Part shown: in pieces, positions 51,926 through 60,345 of the stretch
How positions within the stretch are numbered: position 1 is the first letter of the stretch
How the letters are laid out: each line of letters starts with the position of its first letter
From: UBA9659 sp965208605
GTDB lineage: Bacteria > Pseudomonadota > Gammaproteobacteria > Pseudomonadales > Azotimanducaceae
DNA: 64,000 nt
Direction: 5' to 3'
Assembly: GCA_965208605.1 (NCBI GenBank)
Contig: OZ242345.1
Span: 2,356,001 to 2,420,000 of the forward strand
The notes under the pieces: model-generated
The model's input: the letters and a program-made list of their open reading frames with translations, nothing else
Databases searched by the model: none
Told to the model about the DNA's origin: nothing
Program-made: the position numbers and the translations under genes

Positions 51926-52566
51926 GGCTTACCTGCTGTGGTGCTTGCAGTAGTGTCAATGTTTGTGTTGTTGGCAGGGGGTTGCCGTCCTGGCAAAAAA
52001 GTCCCCGCCTCAGTAACGATGGCATCCAGCCGCACATCATGCGCTTGAGCGGTGAACTCAGCTTCCTGGCATGCGAAGGCAAGCCCTACCAGAAAGACCT
52101 GTCGCCAGCCCCTGCGGGCAAAACACCGATCATAATAAGCCTTGCCCATGCCGATACGGTCACAGTCTGGATTGAACCCGACCAGCGGCACGCAAACCAT
52201 ATCAAGGTCTCGTCCGAGGATACCGCTACCGCTCCTGTGGGCGGGCTCTCTGATGCCCAACTTACCCTTGACCAAGGTGGTTTCGCCCCGGATAAAGGGA
52301 TGAAACAAAAGGGGCGCGGCACGCCATCCGCGCCGATTGATGACCGGCAGATAACAGCCTTTACCCGATTCCTGGGCGAGGCGGATTGCCTCAGTGGTGT
52401 CCACTTCTTCTGGCATAGACGCATAAAAAGCAATGCTGCTGGCACCTGGGAACTGCGGCAACCGGGCTAGGTTCTGGGCGATAGCGAGTGATTTCTGTGC
52501 GCGTTCCTCGGCGCTAAGTGCTTGCCGACGCTGGCGCAAAGAGCTTCTGAGTGTGCTGATAGACAT
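51922..52566 (-). CDS. ygfA: 5-formyltetrahydrofolate cyclo-ligase
   Basis: A 214-residue enzyme that converts 5-formyl-THF to 5,10-methenyl-THF with ATP. Motifs are LRSSLRQRRQALSAEERAQKS, ASSIAFYASMPEEVDT, DMVCVPLVGFNPDCDRIGMGKAYYDRCF and DVRLDAIVTEAGTF. The ATG at 52566 (MSISTLRSS) was chosen; the longer frame would run into the 6S RNA gene. The position directly downstream of 6S RNA is the conserved gammaproteobacterial ssrS-ygfA arrangement and suggests co-transcription of the two. The Thr/Asn-rich tail (NNTNIDTTASTTAGKP) is unusual. Confidence 0.94.
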   Translation of the reverse strand: MSISTLRSSLRQRRQALSAEERAQKSLAIAQNLARLPQFPGASSIAFYASMPEEVDTTEAIRLAQESGKGCYLPVINRRGWRAAPLLFHPFIRGETTLVKGKLGIREPAHRSGSGILGRDLDMVCVPLVGFNPDCDRIGMGKAYYDRCFARRGWRQVFLVGLAFACQEAEFTAQAHDVRLDAIVTEAGTFLPGRQPPANNTNIDTTASTTAGKP

Positions 52567-52597
52567 GCTGCTGTGTTGTGTCTGGCGATGGGTTCTG

Positions 52598-52779
52598 GAG
52601 TGTTCCCCGAACTGCCGCTGTGCAGAAGGCCCTTGAACCCGGCGGTTCAAGGCGGTGGTCTCTCTATGATTTCAGGCGTTCCGTTTTGCGGACATGCACA
52701 ACAACCATATAAAAAGACCTCCTGGGCATCGCTTAATGGGTCAAGGACATATCGACTGGCAAACAGCCCAGGGAACGGT
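52598..52779 (-). ncRNA. ssrS: 6S RNA
   Basis: The minus strand upstream of the cyclo-ligase contains the conserved 3' portion CCTTGAACCGCCGGGTTCAA followed by GGGCCTTCTGCACAGCGGCAG. The two ends can pair: GTTCCC near the 5' end with GGGGAAC at the 3' end, and GCTGT with ACAGC just inside, giving the long closing stem. The 5' half has TTTGCCAGTCGATATGTCC, like the GCCAGTC...GATATTTC block of known 6S RNAs. Predicted length is about 180 nt, the usual size. A TACAAT -10 box lies just upstream (52784-52789). 6S RNA binds sigma-70 RNA polymerase in stationary phase. Confidence 0.88.
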
Positions 52780-52783
52780 TCAG

Positions 52784-52789
52784 ATTGTA
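52784..52789 (-). promoter_or_regulatory. Putative -10 element for 6S RNA
   Basis: TACAAT on the minus strand, about 6 bp before the predicted 5' end of 6S RNA. No strong -35 hexamer is visible. Confidence 0.5.
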
Positions 52790-52898
52790 TCCTAAGCCAG
52801 CCAACATAAACTAGAAATTGTTGCTCCCTTCCGCGCCGCGCGCCGTCATTCTTGTATGTGTTCACTGATTCACTGACGGGGTGAGGGCGAAGCCGAGG

Positions 52899-54383
52899 CT
52901 AATCAGCGTAGTTTGGTGCCGGGACGAAGCCACCGAGTTCCGCATGCACCAGCCCGGCGAACTCAATGCAACTCAGGTCATGCAGTTCCGCACCGGCGAT
53001 CTGCACCCCTATGGGTAGCCCCTGGGCATCTGGTCCGGTGGGTACTATGGTGGACGGCAGGTAAGACACCCCGGTTAATCCTGCCCAGAATACCTGGGTC
53101 AAATAGGGCTGGGGGGTGCTATTCACAGAAACCTGCCGCTGGGACATCTGCGGATTGTGATCATGCGGAAAGGCCGAAGTAGCACAGATAGGCGTGAGCA
53201 ACAGATCATAATCCTTGAAGAATCGGTGCCATGCCCAGCGCAGATGCGTCCGTCTTTCATTCTGTTGGTGCCATTCCCGATAGAAGAGGGTGCTCCCGCG
53301 GGTGACCCTTGCCAGGGCACTGGTATCGTCTTCTTTGAGAGCTTGTCGGCGCTGCCAGTGTTGCTGAAATAGGGCTTCTGGCTGGCGGGCGGACATGGCG
53401 GATTGCAACAGGTCGCTATAAATATCATGCGAGTCTGCTGCCGCAAACTCGGGGCGTGCTTCATAGTCAACACTGCCGCCGGCGGTTGCCACCAATCCGG
53501 CGACCTGCATGACTCGCGCTTTGACTGAGTCGTCCACTGGGGCCATGGCGTCATCTGCCCAGACGGCGATTTTGAAGTCTGCCAGGGAGGACTTTTTATG
53601 GTGCGCGTCATGGTGAGCCTTGTGATGCGCGGGCAACTCCAGTCTCCAGCCAGGGGCCTGCAGGCTATCAGCACCAGCCACTATCCCCATCACCAGTGCC
53701 AGATCTTCGGCACTGCGTGCCAGAGGGCCTATTACCGAGATGTCTGTGGGGGTCAAGATGCCGGGCAGGGCATGACCCCGCATAGGCGCTATCCCCCAGG
53801 TGGGTTTATGCCCCAATACGCCGCAATAATGGGCTGGATTTCTGATAGAGCCGCCTATGTCGCTGCCCATTTCCAGCCCGGTCAGCCCCGCGGCTAGTGC
53901 TGCCGCCGCGCCCCCGCTGGAACCGCCCGGAGCCCTTTCAAGGTCGTAGGGATTGTTGGTTGTACCGTAGACGTCGTTGTAACTTTGGAAGTCCGCGAGG
54001 AAGAGTGGCACATTGGTCTTGCCAAAAATAATCGCCCCCGCCGCCTGCAAACGTTCACAAGCAACAGCGTCCGCGCTGGCAATGTTGTTTTGGAAGTCAG
54101 GGCTGCCCCAGGTGCTGGGCAAACCAGATATATCGTAAGACTCTTTGACCGTCATGGGCACCCCGTGCAAGGGTCCTTGAGGCTTCCCTTGTGCTAGTGC
54201 CTGGTCTGCTAGCTGCGCTCTGCAACGTGCTTTATCAAGCTGTTCACAAATGATGGCATTGATAGCTGGATTGTACTTTTCCATCCGCGCAACATAGTGT
54301 TCTAGTAACTCTAGGGCACTGATTTCCTTGGCTTGGATTTTCCGTGCGAGGGTGGTGGCGTCACAAAAGGCGAGTTCGTCCAT
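52899..54383 (-). CDS. Amidase-signature family amidase
   Basis: A 494-residue amidase with the Ser-cisSer-Lys triad. The catalytic lysine is in GVPMTVKESYDISG, and the Gly/Ser-rich signature GGSSGGAAAALAAGLTGLEMGSDIGGSIRNPAHYCG carries the cis-Ser and the nucleophile Ser. LPIGVQIAG near the C-terminus is also typical. The protein is cytosolic. It is not GatA (no gatB/gatC, and divergent detail). Members hydrolyse varied amides. A His/Lys-rich AHHKAHHDAHHKK segment about residue 255 comes from a short tandem DNA repeat. Confidence 0.9.
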   Translation of the reverse strand: MDELAFCDATTLARKIQAKEISALELLEHYVARMEKYNPAINAIICEQLDKARCRAQLADQALAQGKPQGPLHGVPMTVKESYDISGLPSTWGSPDFQNNIASADAVACERLQAAGAIIFGKTNVPLFLADFQSYNDVYGTTNNPYDLERAPGGSSGGAAAALAAGLTGLEMGSDIGGSIRNPAHYCGVLGHKPTWGIAPMRGHALPGILTPTDISVIGPLARSAEDLALVMGIVAGADSLQAPGWRLELPAHHKAHHDAHHKKSSLADFKIAVWADDAMAPVDDSVKARVMQVAGLVATAGGSVDYEARPEFAAADSHDIYSDLLQSAMSARQPEALFQQHWQRRQALKEDDTSALARVTRGSTLFYREWHQQNERRTHLRWAWHRFFKDYDLLLTPICATSAFPHDHNPQMSQRQVSVNSTPQPYLTQVFWAGLTGVSYLPSTIVPTGPDAQGLPIGVQIAGAELHDLSCIEFAGLVHAELGGFVPAPNYAD

Positions 54384-54553
54384 GGGGCTCCTATATGATG
54401 CGCAACATGCTGGGCATTTTAATGGTCATTGATTAGGTCATTGATTAAATTATGCCAAGAATAGGAATACAAGTAGAAGTATTATAAAGGTGTCGTCGTC
54501 CTAGGGTCCAGGGTCTGGCGTAGGCCAACTAGCAACCAATATGAGGAAAGATA

Positions 54554-55306
54554 ATGGGAAGTTTAGATAAGCAAAATGTGCTAGTGGTGGGCGGCACTTC
54601 TGGCATAGGTCTCGCTACTGCTATCGCCGCCCAGGCGGAAGGCGCCCAGGTCTGGGCAGTGAGTCGCTCAAAGGAGCGGGTCAAGGCATGTCAGGCCGCC
54701 CATCCTGAGATTCAGTTTAGTCCTTTGGACATACATGCTGCCGAGGGTTTGGCGGCTCTGTTCCAACAGCTCGGCACTATTGTCGGCGCTGGGATAGGCA
54801 CCATGACCGGCACCATGGATCATATTGTTGCCGCCGCCACCGGGGCGCATCGGACCATGGCACCTTTTATGGAGCAATCAGATGCACAATTTCGCGCGGC
54901 TTTTGATAAGTTTTGGGGCTACACCAATCTGGCAAGGCAGGGTGTTCCGCACTTGTCTGAACAGGGATCATTGACCTTCGTCACTGGCACCCCGGCGCGC
55001 AAGTGCAATCCGGGCATGGCTTCTATTTCTTGCACGGGTTGCGCTCTGGAAGGGCTCAGCCGCGCCCTGGCACTTGAGTTGGCGCCGAAGCGAGTCAATG
55101 TCGTGGCACCGGGCATTGTTGACACGGGGCTCTTCGATCATTTTGGCGACCAGAAATCCGCCATCCTGGACAAGATGGGGGCTTGCCTTCCACTTGGCAG
55201 AGTGGGCAAGGCTGAGGAGGTTGCAAGCGCCATCCTCTTCCTCATGTCCAATCCTTATGTGACTGGCACAACCATTGATGTAGATGGTGGTGCCCTCCTG
55301 CCCTAA
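54554..55306 (+). CDS. Atypical SDR-family protein lacking the YxxxK pair
   Basis: A 250-residue Rossmann-fold SDR with the cofactor motif VLVVGGTSGIGLATAIAA and the standard C-terminal VNVVAPGIVDTGLFDHFG, then YVTGTTIDVDGGALLP. The usual catalytic YxxxK is absent: the corresponding stretch is MASISCTGCALEGLSRALALEL, with Thr/Gly-Cys where Lys is expected. The Ser of the triad is also not clear (TFVTGTPARK). It may bind a nucleotide without classical catalysis. It is monocistronic, with a normal ribosome site (GAGGAAAG). Confidence 0.82.
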   Translation: MGSLDKQNVLVVGGTSGIGLATAIAAQAEGAQVWAVSRSKERVKACQAAHPEIQFSPLDIHAAEGLAALFQQLGTIVGAGIGTMTGTMDHIVAAATGAHRTMAPFMEQSDAQFRAAFDKFWGYTNLARQGVPHLSEQGSLTFVTGTPARKCNPGMASISCTGCALEGLSRALALELAPKRVNVVAPGIVDTGLFDHFGDQKSAILDKMGACLPLGRVGKAEEVASAILFLMSNPYVTGTTIDVDGGALLP

Positions 55307-55382
55307 GCGAGTGTTAACGACTGATGCCTTTAACAACTGCTGCCTTTAACAACTGTTCTAGGACTCTAATTTATTTGCTCTG

Positions 55383-55415
55383 TTGACTTGACCCCCCCCC
55401 CCCCCCCCTTATAAT
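55383..55415 (+). promoter_or_regulatory. Candidate phase-variable promoter with C17 spacer for the autotransporter
   Basis: TTGACC (55388-55393) and TATAAT (55410-55415) are separated by 16 bp made almost wholly of C; the run is 17 C, at 55392-55408. A second hexamer, TTGACT (55383-55388), would give 21 bp. Homopolymer slippage would change the -35/-10 spacing and so promoter strength, as in the poly-C promoter of Neisseria opc. It is about 200 bp upstream of the trimeric autotransporter, with no gene between. Confidence 0.75.
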
Positions 55416-55614
55416 AATGTGATGGCACTAGGTAATTGATTGTGTTAGTCTAGCCGCCACTTGCAGTGGTGTATGCCACCGCAAAAATGTTGTACCATAA
55501 CGCTGTACTAATGTTGTACTATATGGATGGAAGTATTTTGGTAGGGTCTAGTGCCGTACCAGAATGTTTCTTGATTCAAATAAAACCCTGAAAAAATGAG
55601 AGGATAAAATCAAA
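55416..55614 (+). other. Long 5' leader of the autotransporter gene
   Basis: About 190 bp between the candidate promoter and the autotransporter ATG. It contains no ORF but has short repeated stretches (tgttgtaccataacg, ctgtactaatgttgtactat). A second, conventional promoter here cannot be excluded. A ribosome site (GAGAGGAT) lies before the ATG. Confidence 0.45.
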
Positions 55615-57942
55615 ATGGATACTACAATGAGTTTGGTTGTGTTGAAGAAGATCATAGCAACAACAACAAGAGGCTTCGGTGGGTTCTTGCTTGTGCTCGG
55701 GTTGGCAATGCCAGTCTGGGGGCAGGATGCTGAGGACTGTGACGTCCCTGAGAAGATTGGCACTGGGGGCAACTTGATCCTAGGTTGCGAAGCGGCGGCT
55801 GATGTTGCTGCAGATAATGGCTATCTGGATGATCTCAAGGCTGCCCAGGCTGCCGCGGACGCAGCTAAGGTTGCTGCGGACAAGGTTGAGACTGATGCAG
55901 AAACGGCTACGGCGGAAGCCAGAGCAGTGCCTGCGGGTGCAGATGCTGCTGGGATGATGGCTCACACAGCATCCCTGGTGCTTGCCGATGCCGTTAGAAA
56001 AGATGGTGCGGGGACGGCAGTTACCCTGGCAACCAGAAGGGTAGAGCTGGGCGATGCCGAAATGGACCTGGCCACTGCCGAAATGGAGCTGGCCACTGCC
56101 GAAACGGCTAAGATGACCGCCGATGATGCTAAGACGGCTGCCGATATGGCTAAGACGGCTGCCGATGATGCTAAGACGGCTGCCGATATGGCTAAGATGA
56201 CCGCCGATGATGCTAAGACGGCTGCTGACATGGCTCAGGTGGATGCCCAGATGGCTCTGGATGACAACACTGACGATGCTCAAACGGCGGCACTTACCAT
56301 GGCCCTCAGCGATGCGACAACAGCCGCCACCGGGGCGGCAACAACCGCTAGCGAGGCGGCAACAACCGCCACCATGGCGGAAACAGCCGTCACCACGGCG
56401 GCAACAGCCGTCACCACGGCTGAAGGAACCGTCACCACGGCTGAAATGACCCGCGCCGCGGCTGAAACCGATGCCACCGCTGCTGAAATGGACCGCGACG
56501 ATGCTGAAACAGCAGTCACCATGGCTGGAACAGCAGATGAGGAGGCACGAACAGCCGCTGCTGATGATGCGGCAGCCGTGGCGGTCATCGCTGCTGAAGA
56601 TGCTGCTGCCAGTGCCACTGCGGCTACCGTTGCCCCGGATCAAGCGGCTCTTGATACCGCCGCCGCGGTGGCTGCCGCTCCAGGAGTTATCACCACTGTT
56701 GAGAATGCGGTGATTGAAGCCGAACAAAAGACCGCAAGAGACACCGCAGTGGCAGCGGCACTAGTGGCAGCGAGAGAAGCTGATGATGAACTAACCGCTA
56801 CTGAAGCTGAAACTGCTGCTGCGGTTGAAGATGACCCTGATACTATGGACGTAGACGAGGCAGCAGCGGCAGTAGAAGCAGCAGCAGAGGCGGCAACAGC
56901 GAGAAGCATGGCAACCACCGCCGCCCACGCTGCTCCTGTTGAAGATGACCCTGATACTACGGAAGACGAGACGGTGGCCGAGGGTACGGCCTATACAACA
57001 ATCACTACGTTACACACTACTGGAGAAAAGGGCGATGAGACTGCGGCTACAGTGAGAGCACGTGCCACAGTAGAAAATAGTGTCGCCATAGGTGAGGGTG
57101 CATCGTTGGGTGCCGCAGTGACACAGACGGGCACGGTCACGGAAGATGATGTTGAAACCCCGGTACTGGTAGCTCATGCAGCTGATAACGCGGTAGCTGT
57201 TGGTGCTGAGTCAAGAGTGGAGGCTGCTGGGAGCGTTGCCATTGGTGCTAAAGCGCAGGTGGAAGCCTACACGAGTGCGGCGGGTGCCGGCCAAGGTAGC
57301 GCAGCCGTTGCTATTGGTTATGGCGCTAGGACCAAGGGTACAGGCAGTATTGCTATAGGTGCAGGCGCAACAGCCGCCGATGTTACTCCAGCAACTGACG
57401 ACACACCGGAAGTAGCGGAAGTAGCAGAAAATGCCATCGCCATTGGTAACGGTGCTACCGCCAACGGTGACAACGGCATTGCTATAGGTGCAGGTACTAC
57501 CGCTGGTGAAAATGCAATTGTCATCGGTACTGATGAGCACAGTGTTTCGATCGGCGGCATGGATCTCACGGGTATTGACGTAGCCGTGGATACCAACACC
57601 GCTGGCGTTGCAAGCAACGTCGCTGATATTGCAACCAACGTCGAGGACATTGCAACTAACGTCGCTGGCATTTCAACCAACGCGGCTAACATTTACCGCA
57701 ACAGTAGCGATATTGAGAGCAACCGCTCTGGTGTTGCTATGGCGATTGCTTTTGCGCACCTGCCTCAGGTGGCGGATGGTGACCGTGGTAGCTGGGGCAT
57801 AGGTGCTGGCCAGTTTGATGGTCAATCAGCTATTGCTCTGGGTATGTCGTTGCGTGTTCAGGAAAAAGGTCAAATTAAATTTGGTGTTTCCAGTTCTGGC
57901 GGCGAGACTAGCGTCGGTATTGGTTTCGGCATGGGATTTTAA
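55615..57942 (+). CDS. Trimeric autotransporter adhesin (YadA-like)
   Basis: A 775-residue surface adhesin. The N-terminal signal has an extended hydrophobic region ending AMPVWGQ. A long Ala/Thr/Asp-rich section (residues about 60-420) has heptad-like repeats (AKTAADDAKTAADMA) suited to a coiled coil. A YadA head-type region with SVAIGEGA, AVAVGAES, SIAIGAGAT and AIAIGNGAT repeats follows (about 480-640), then a neck/stalk (NVADIATNVEDIATNVAG) and the four-stranded membrane anchor ending SVGIGFGMGF. Stalk-like repeats come before the head repeats, the reverse of the YadA order. Ala/Thr codon repeats suggest tandem expansion. Followed by a strong terminator. Confidence 0.92.
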   Translation: MDTTMSLVVLKKIIATTTRGFGGFLLVLGLAMPVWGQDAEDCDVPEKIGTGGNLILGCEAAADVAADNGYLDDLKAAQAAADAAKVAADKVETDAETATAEARAVPAGADAAGMMAHTASLVLADAVRKDGAGTAVTLATRRVELGDAEMDLATAEMELATAETAKMTADDAKTAADMAKTAADDAKTAADMAKMTADDAKTAADMAQVDAQMALDDNTDDAQTAALTMALSDATTAATGAATTASEAATTATMAETAVTTAATAVTTAEGTVTTAEMTRAAAETDATAAEMDRDDAETAVTMAGTADEEARTAAADDAAAVAVIAAEDAAASATAATVAPDQAALDTAAAVAAAPGVITTVENAVIEAEQKTARDTAVAAALVAAREADDELTATEAETAAAVEDDPDTMDVDEAAAAVEAAAEAATARSMATTAAHAAPVEDDPDTTEDETVAEGTAYTTITTLHTTGEKGDETAATVRARATVENSVAIGEGASLGAAVTQTGTVTEDDVETPVLVAHAADNAVAVGAESRVEAAGSVAIGAKAQVEAYTSAAGAGQGSAAVAIGYGARTKGTGSIAIGAGATAADVTPATDDTPEVAEVAENAIAIGNGATANGDNGIAIGAGTTAGENAIVIGTDEHSVSIGGMDLTGIDVAVDTNTAGVASNVADIATNVEDIATNVAGISTNAANIYRNSSDIESNRSGVAMAIAFAHLPQVADGDRGSWGIGAGQFDGQSAIALGMSLRVQEKGQIKFGVSSSGGETSVGIGFGMGF
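56103..56236 (+). repeat. Coiled-coil coding tandem repeats in the autotransporter gene
   Basis: Units of 21 bp (gctaagacggctgccgatat and gctaagacggctgccgatga, each followed by one more base) encode AKTAADM/AKTAADD heptads, repeated about six times with small changes. Heptad-length units keep the coiled-coil register when they expand or contract. Confidence 0.85.
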
Positions 57943-57971
57943 TTTAACCCACTGATATATCCTCTCAAATT

Positions 57972-58009
57972 CCGCGACGCTGGTTTCGACTGGCGTCGCG
58001 GTTTTTTTT
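57972..58009 (+). terminator. Intrinsic terminator after the autotransporter gene
   Basis: ccgcgacgc ... gcgtcgcgg forms a 9-bp GC-rich stem with a 12-base loop, followed by eight T. It lies 30 bp after the stop codon. Confidence 0.92.
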
Positions 58010-58014
58010 ATTCC

Positions 58015-58895
58015 TGCTGCGCCCGCGCCGTCATTCTCGCCACCCCAGTCATCACAGCCATCGGCTGGGGTGACTGGGGTGACGGGAATCCAGAGGAACA
58101 GAGGCAACCACCTTTGACATTACTGTTACACATCATCAACAACAACAAGATGGTTCGTCGCTCCCCGTCACTCTCGGGCTTGCCCTCTGACGGGTTAGAG
58201 GACCGGGGTAAATCGGAAAACAATACTCTTTTTTACTGGATTCCCGAGCAAGCTCGAGAATGACGGCGGGAGGAGGAATGCGCCTTTAGCAAAAGCACAA
58301 CCCACTGACCGAACCCAGTCGTCCCCGCCGAAGGCGGCTTACGGCGCCCCGCGCCGTCCACCCTCCCCCATGCCAACCCGAGAGTGACGTGGGGCTGGAT
58401 TCCCTGGGCAAGCCCGACAGCGACGGGGAGCGACGAACCATCTTGTTGTGTGCATGCCCAAGGTGGTTGCCTCTGTTCCTCTGGATTCCCGAGCAAGCTC
58501 GAGAATGACGGCGGGAGGAGGAATGCGCCTTTAGCAAAAGCACAACCCACTGACCGAACCCGGTCGTCCCCGCCGAAGGCGGCTTACGGCGCCCCGCGCC
58601 GTCATTCCCGAGCAAGCTCGAGAATGACGGCGGGAGGATGAATGCGCCTTTAGCAAAAGCACAACCCACTGACCGAACCCAGTCGTCCCCGCCGAAGGCG
58701 GCTTACGGCGCCCCGCGCCGTCATTCTCGCCACCCTAGTCATCACAGCCATTGGCTGTGATGACTGGGGTGACGGGAATCCAGAGGAACAGAGGCAACCG
58801 GCCCCGCGCCGTCAGGATCAAAGCAGGCGGGGGCAACATGGGGCGGCGAGGATGACTGGGGTGACGAGAATGATGGGGTTCAGGGTGGACGACTG
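58015..58895. repeat. Large dispersed-repeat block with three tandem copies of a 120-bp unit
   Basis: About 880 bp without a gene. It contains an imperfect composite element (58020-58270), then three copies of a roughly 120-bp unit at 58238-58358, 58483-58603 and 58604-58723. Each unit runs from ggattcccgagcaagctcga or cattcccgagcaagctcga through ggaatgcgcctttagcaaaa to cggcgccccgcgccgtc. A near-perfect long hairpin is at about 58731-58771. ORFs through it repeat the same peptide (PPSFSSLLGN) only because the DNA repeats. Confidence 0.85.
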
Positions 58896-58904
58896 GACGG
58901 AAGC

Positions 58905-59678
58905 TCAGGAAAATATATCCTTCCGATGACGGGTTTCGGCGAAGACATCCACCAACTCTGCCCCAGTCATATCTAGGTTGGCTTGCAGATCCAGGCTCAT
59001 GGGGCGCAAGAAGGGGTTAGTTGCCTTTTCTATGCCTATGCTGGTGGGGACAGTGGGCAGATTCTTCGCTCTCAGGGCATCAATGGTTTTGGCGCGTTGC
59101 TGCAATGCACTGTTCTGCGGCTCAACCGATAGTGCAAAGGCAGCGTTAGCCTGGGTATATTCATGCGCACAGTAGACGCTGGTATCGTCTGGCAGGGCGA
59201 TGAGCTTTTGCAAACTCTGCCACATCTGGGCGGGGGAACCTTCAAACAGCCTACCGCAACCCAGCGCAAACAAGGCATCACCAGAAAACAACTTGCTCGC
59301 CTCGGGAAAATAATAGGCTATATGTCCTAGAGTATGTCCAGAGACATCAAACACCCGCGCCGCATGGCGACCAAAGGTGTAAATCTCGCCGTCCCCTAGC
59401 TGTATATCAATTCCCGGGATCCTTGCCGCATCATCTCTAGCCCCCACGATGGTGCACTGCCATTCTTTTTTGAGAGCCAGATTGCCGCCGGCATGATCTA
59501 GATGATGATGGGTATTCAGGATGTGCGTCAGGCGCCAGCCCTTCTCTTCCAGCGCTTGATTGATGGCCCTGGCATCGGGGGTATCAATCGCGGCGGTCAC
59601 TGCCTCTAGGGGGTCGTGAATTAAGAAGCCGTAATTGTCTGAGAGACAAGGGAATTGGTGCACCTCTAGCGGGGTCAT
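58905..59678 (-). CDS. gloB: Hydroxyacylglutathione hydrolase (glyoxalase II)
   Basis: A 257-residue metallo-beta-lactamase-fold enzyme that hydrolyses S-D-lactoylglutathione to lactate and glutathione, the second step of methylglyoxal detoxification. The dinuclear metal motif is ILNTHHHLDHAGG (THxHxDH), with FDVSGHTLGHIAYYF, FSGDALFALGCGRLFEGSP and YCAHEYTQANA. The C-terminal part fits the glyoxalase II helical domain. Its ATG overlaps the upstream NUDIX stop (ATGA), so the two are coupled. Confidence 0.95.
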   Translation of the reverse strand: MTPLEVHQFPCLSDNYGFLIHDPLEAVTAAIDTPDARAINQALEEKGWRLTHILNTHHHLDHAGGNLALKKEWQCTIVGARDDAARIPGIDIQLGDGEIYTFGRHAARVFDVSGHTLGHIAYYFPEASKLFSGDALFALGCGRLFEGSPAQMWQSLQKLIALPDDTSVYCAHEYTQANAAFALSVEPQNSALQQRAKTIDALRAKNLPTVPTSIGIEKATNPFLRPMSLDLQANLDMTGAELVDVFAETRHRKDIFS

Positions 59679-60205
59679 TTTGAGAAAAACTCCATGCGGT
59701 AATCAATCATGCTTTCATCTATAAAGGTGAACCAACCCTTCACCGAGGCACCCTTGAGCACTGGGGGTAGCCAGTATTGATCATCGTCCCACATTTCATC
59801 ATAGGGGATGGCATCAATGGGATACCAGAGGGGGATGGCTTCCTCAGTTTCTTGAGGCTCCCCTTCATAGTCTGTGGCGACGAAGACATGCCCTAAGACC
59901 TTCGGCATATCCTCGGCATGGAAGAAAAGTTCCCCCGCGGGGCGTACATTCAAGGGATTGATGCATAGCTCTTCATTGGTTTCCCGCACGGCACATTCTA
60001 GAATGGTTTCATTGTCCTCAAGCCGGCCGCCAGGACCGTTGATCTTGCCCGCGCCCAGCCCACGTTTTTTTCTGATCAATAAGACCTGCTCGTCCTTGAC
60101 AACAAACAACAGGGTCGCCACCTCTTCTGGCTGCCAGCTTGCCCAGTCAATCTTGTCAATCTGCATAGAAGTATCAATCATGAGTCGGTCTGGAGATGCT
60201 TTCAT
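59675..60205 (-). CDS. NUDIX hydrolase (MutT/8-oxo-dGTPase-like)
   Basis: A 176-residue NUDIX protein. The NUDIX box is GGRLEDNETILECAVRETNEEL, with all key Gly, Glu and Arg positions present. The surrounding order (VLLIRKKRGLGAGKINGPGG before, EDMPKVLGHVFVATDYEG after) resembles human MTH1-type 8-oxo-dGTP diphosphatases, which clean the nucleotide pool. Alternative ATGs at 60181 or 60166 would shorten it slightly; the upstream residues MKASPDRL have no family support. Coupled to gloB, it may form a small damage-control operon. Confidence 0.9.
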   Translation of the reverse strand: MKASPDRLMIDTSMQIDKIDWASWQPEEVATLLFVVKDEQVLLIRKKRGLGAGKINGPGGRLEDNETILECAVRETNEELCINPLNVRPAGELFFHAEDMPKVLGHVFVATDYEGEPQETEEAIPLWYPIDAIPYDEMWDDDQYWLPPVLKGASVKGWFTFIDESMIDYRMEFFSK

Positions 60206-60300
60206 AGCCTCTTGAAAATCTGCTCTTTGGCCTTATGTAGTAAGGGGCATGTGGCAGTTAATCATGCACCGTCAAAGGTGTTACTACAAACAAGTGTTGC

Positions 60301-60306
60301 TATAAT
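60301..60306 (+). promoter_or_regulatory. Putative -10 element for rpoH
   Basis: A perfect TATAAT 39 bp before the rpoH ATG. The -35 region is weak, so this is tentative. Confidence 0.4.
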
Positions 60307-60345
60307 AAAGCACTGATAGGTAGGGAAAATCAACAGGAACATACC

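Noticed and set aside
55780..56727. A 315-codon Gly/Ser-rich frame antisense to the autotransporter
   Set aside because: It mirrors the Ala/Thr repeat codons on the other strand and has no independent features.
58233..58669. ORFs of 105-127 codons encoding repeated PPSFSSLLGN peptides
   Set aside because: They exist only because the 120-bp DNA repeat is in tandem; other copies of the repeat are out of frame or stopped.
58238..58723. Possible CRISPR array
   Set aside because: Three units of 120 bp are far too long and the spacers are not unique; there is no cas gene and no short direct repeat.
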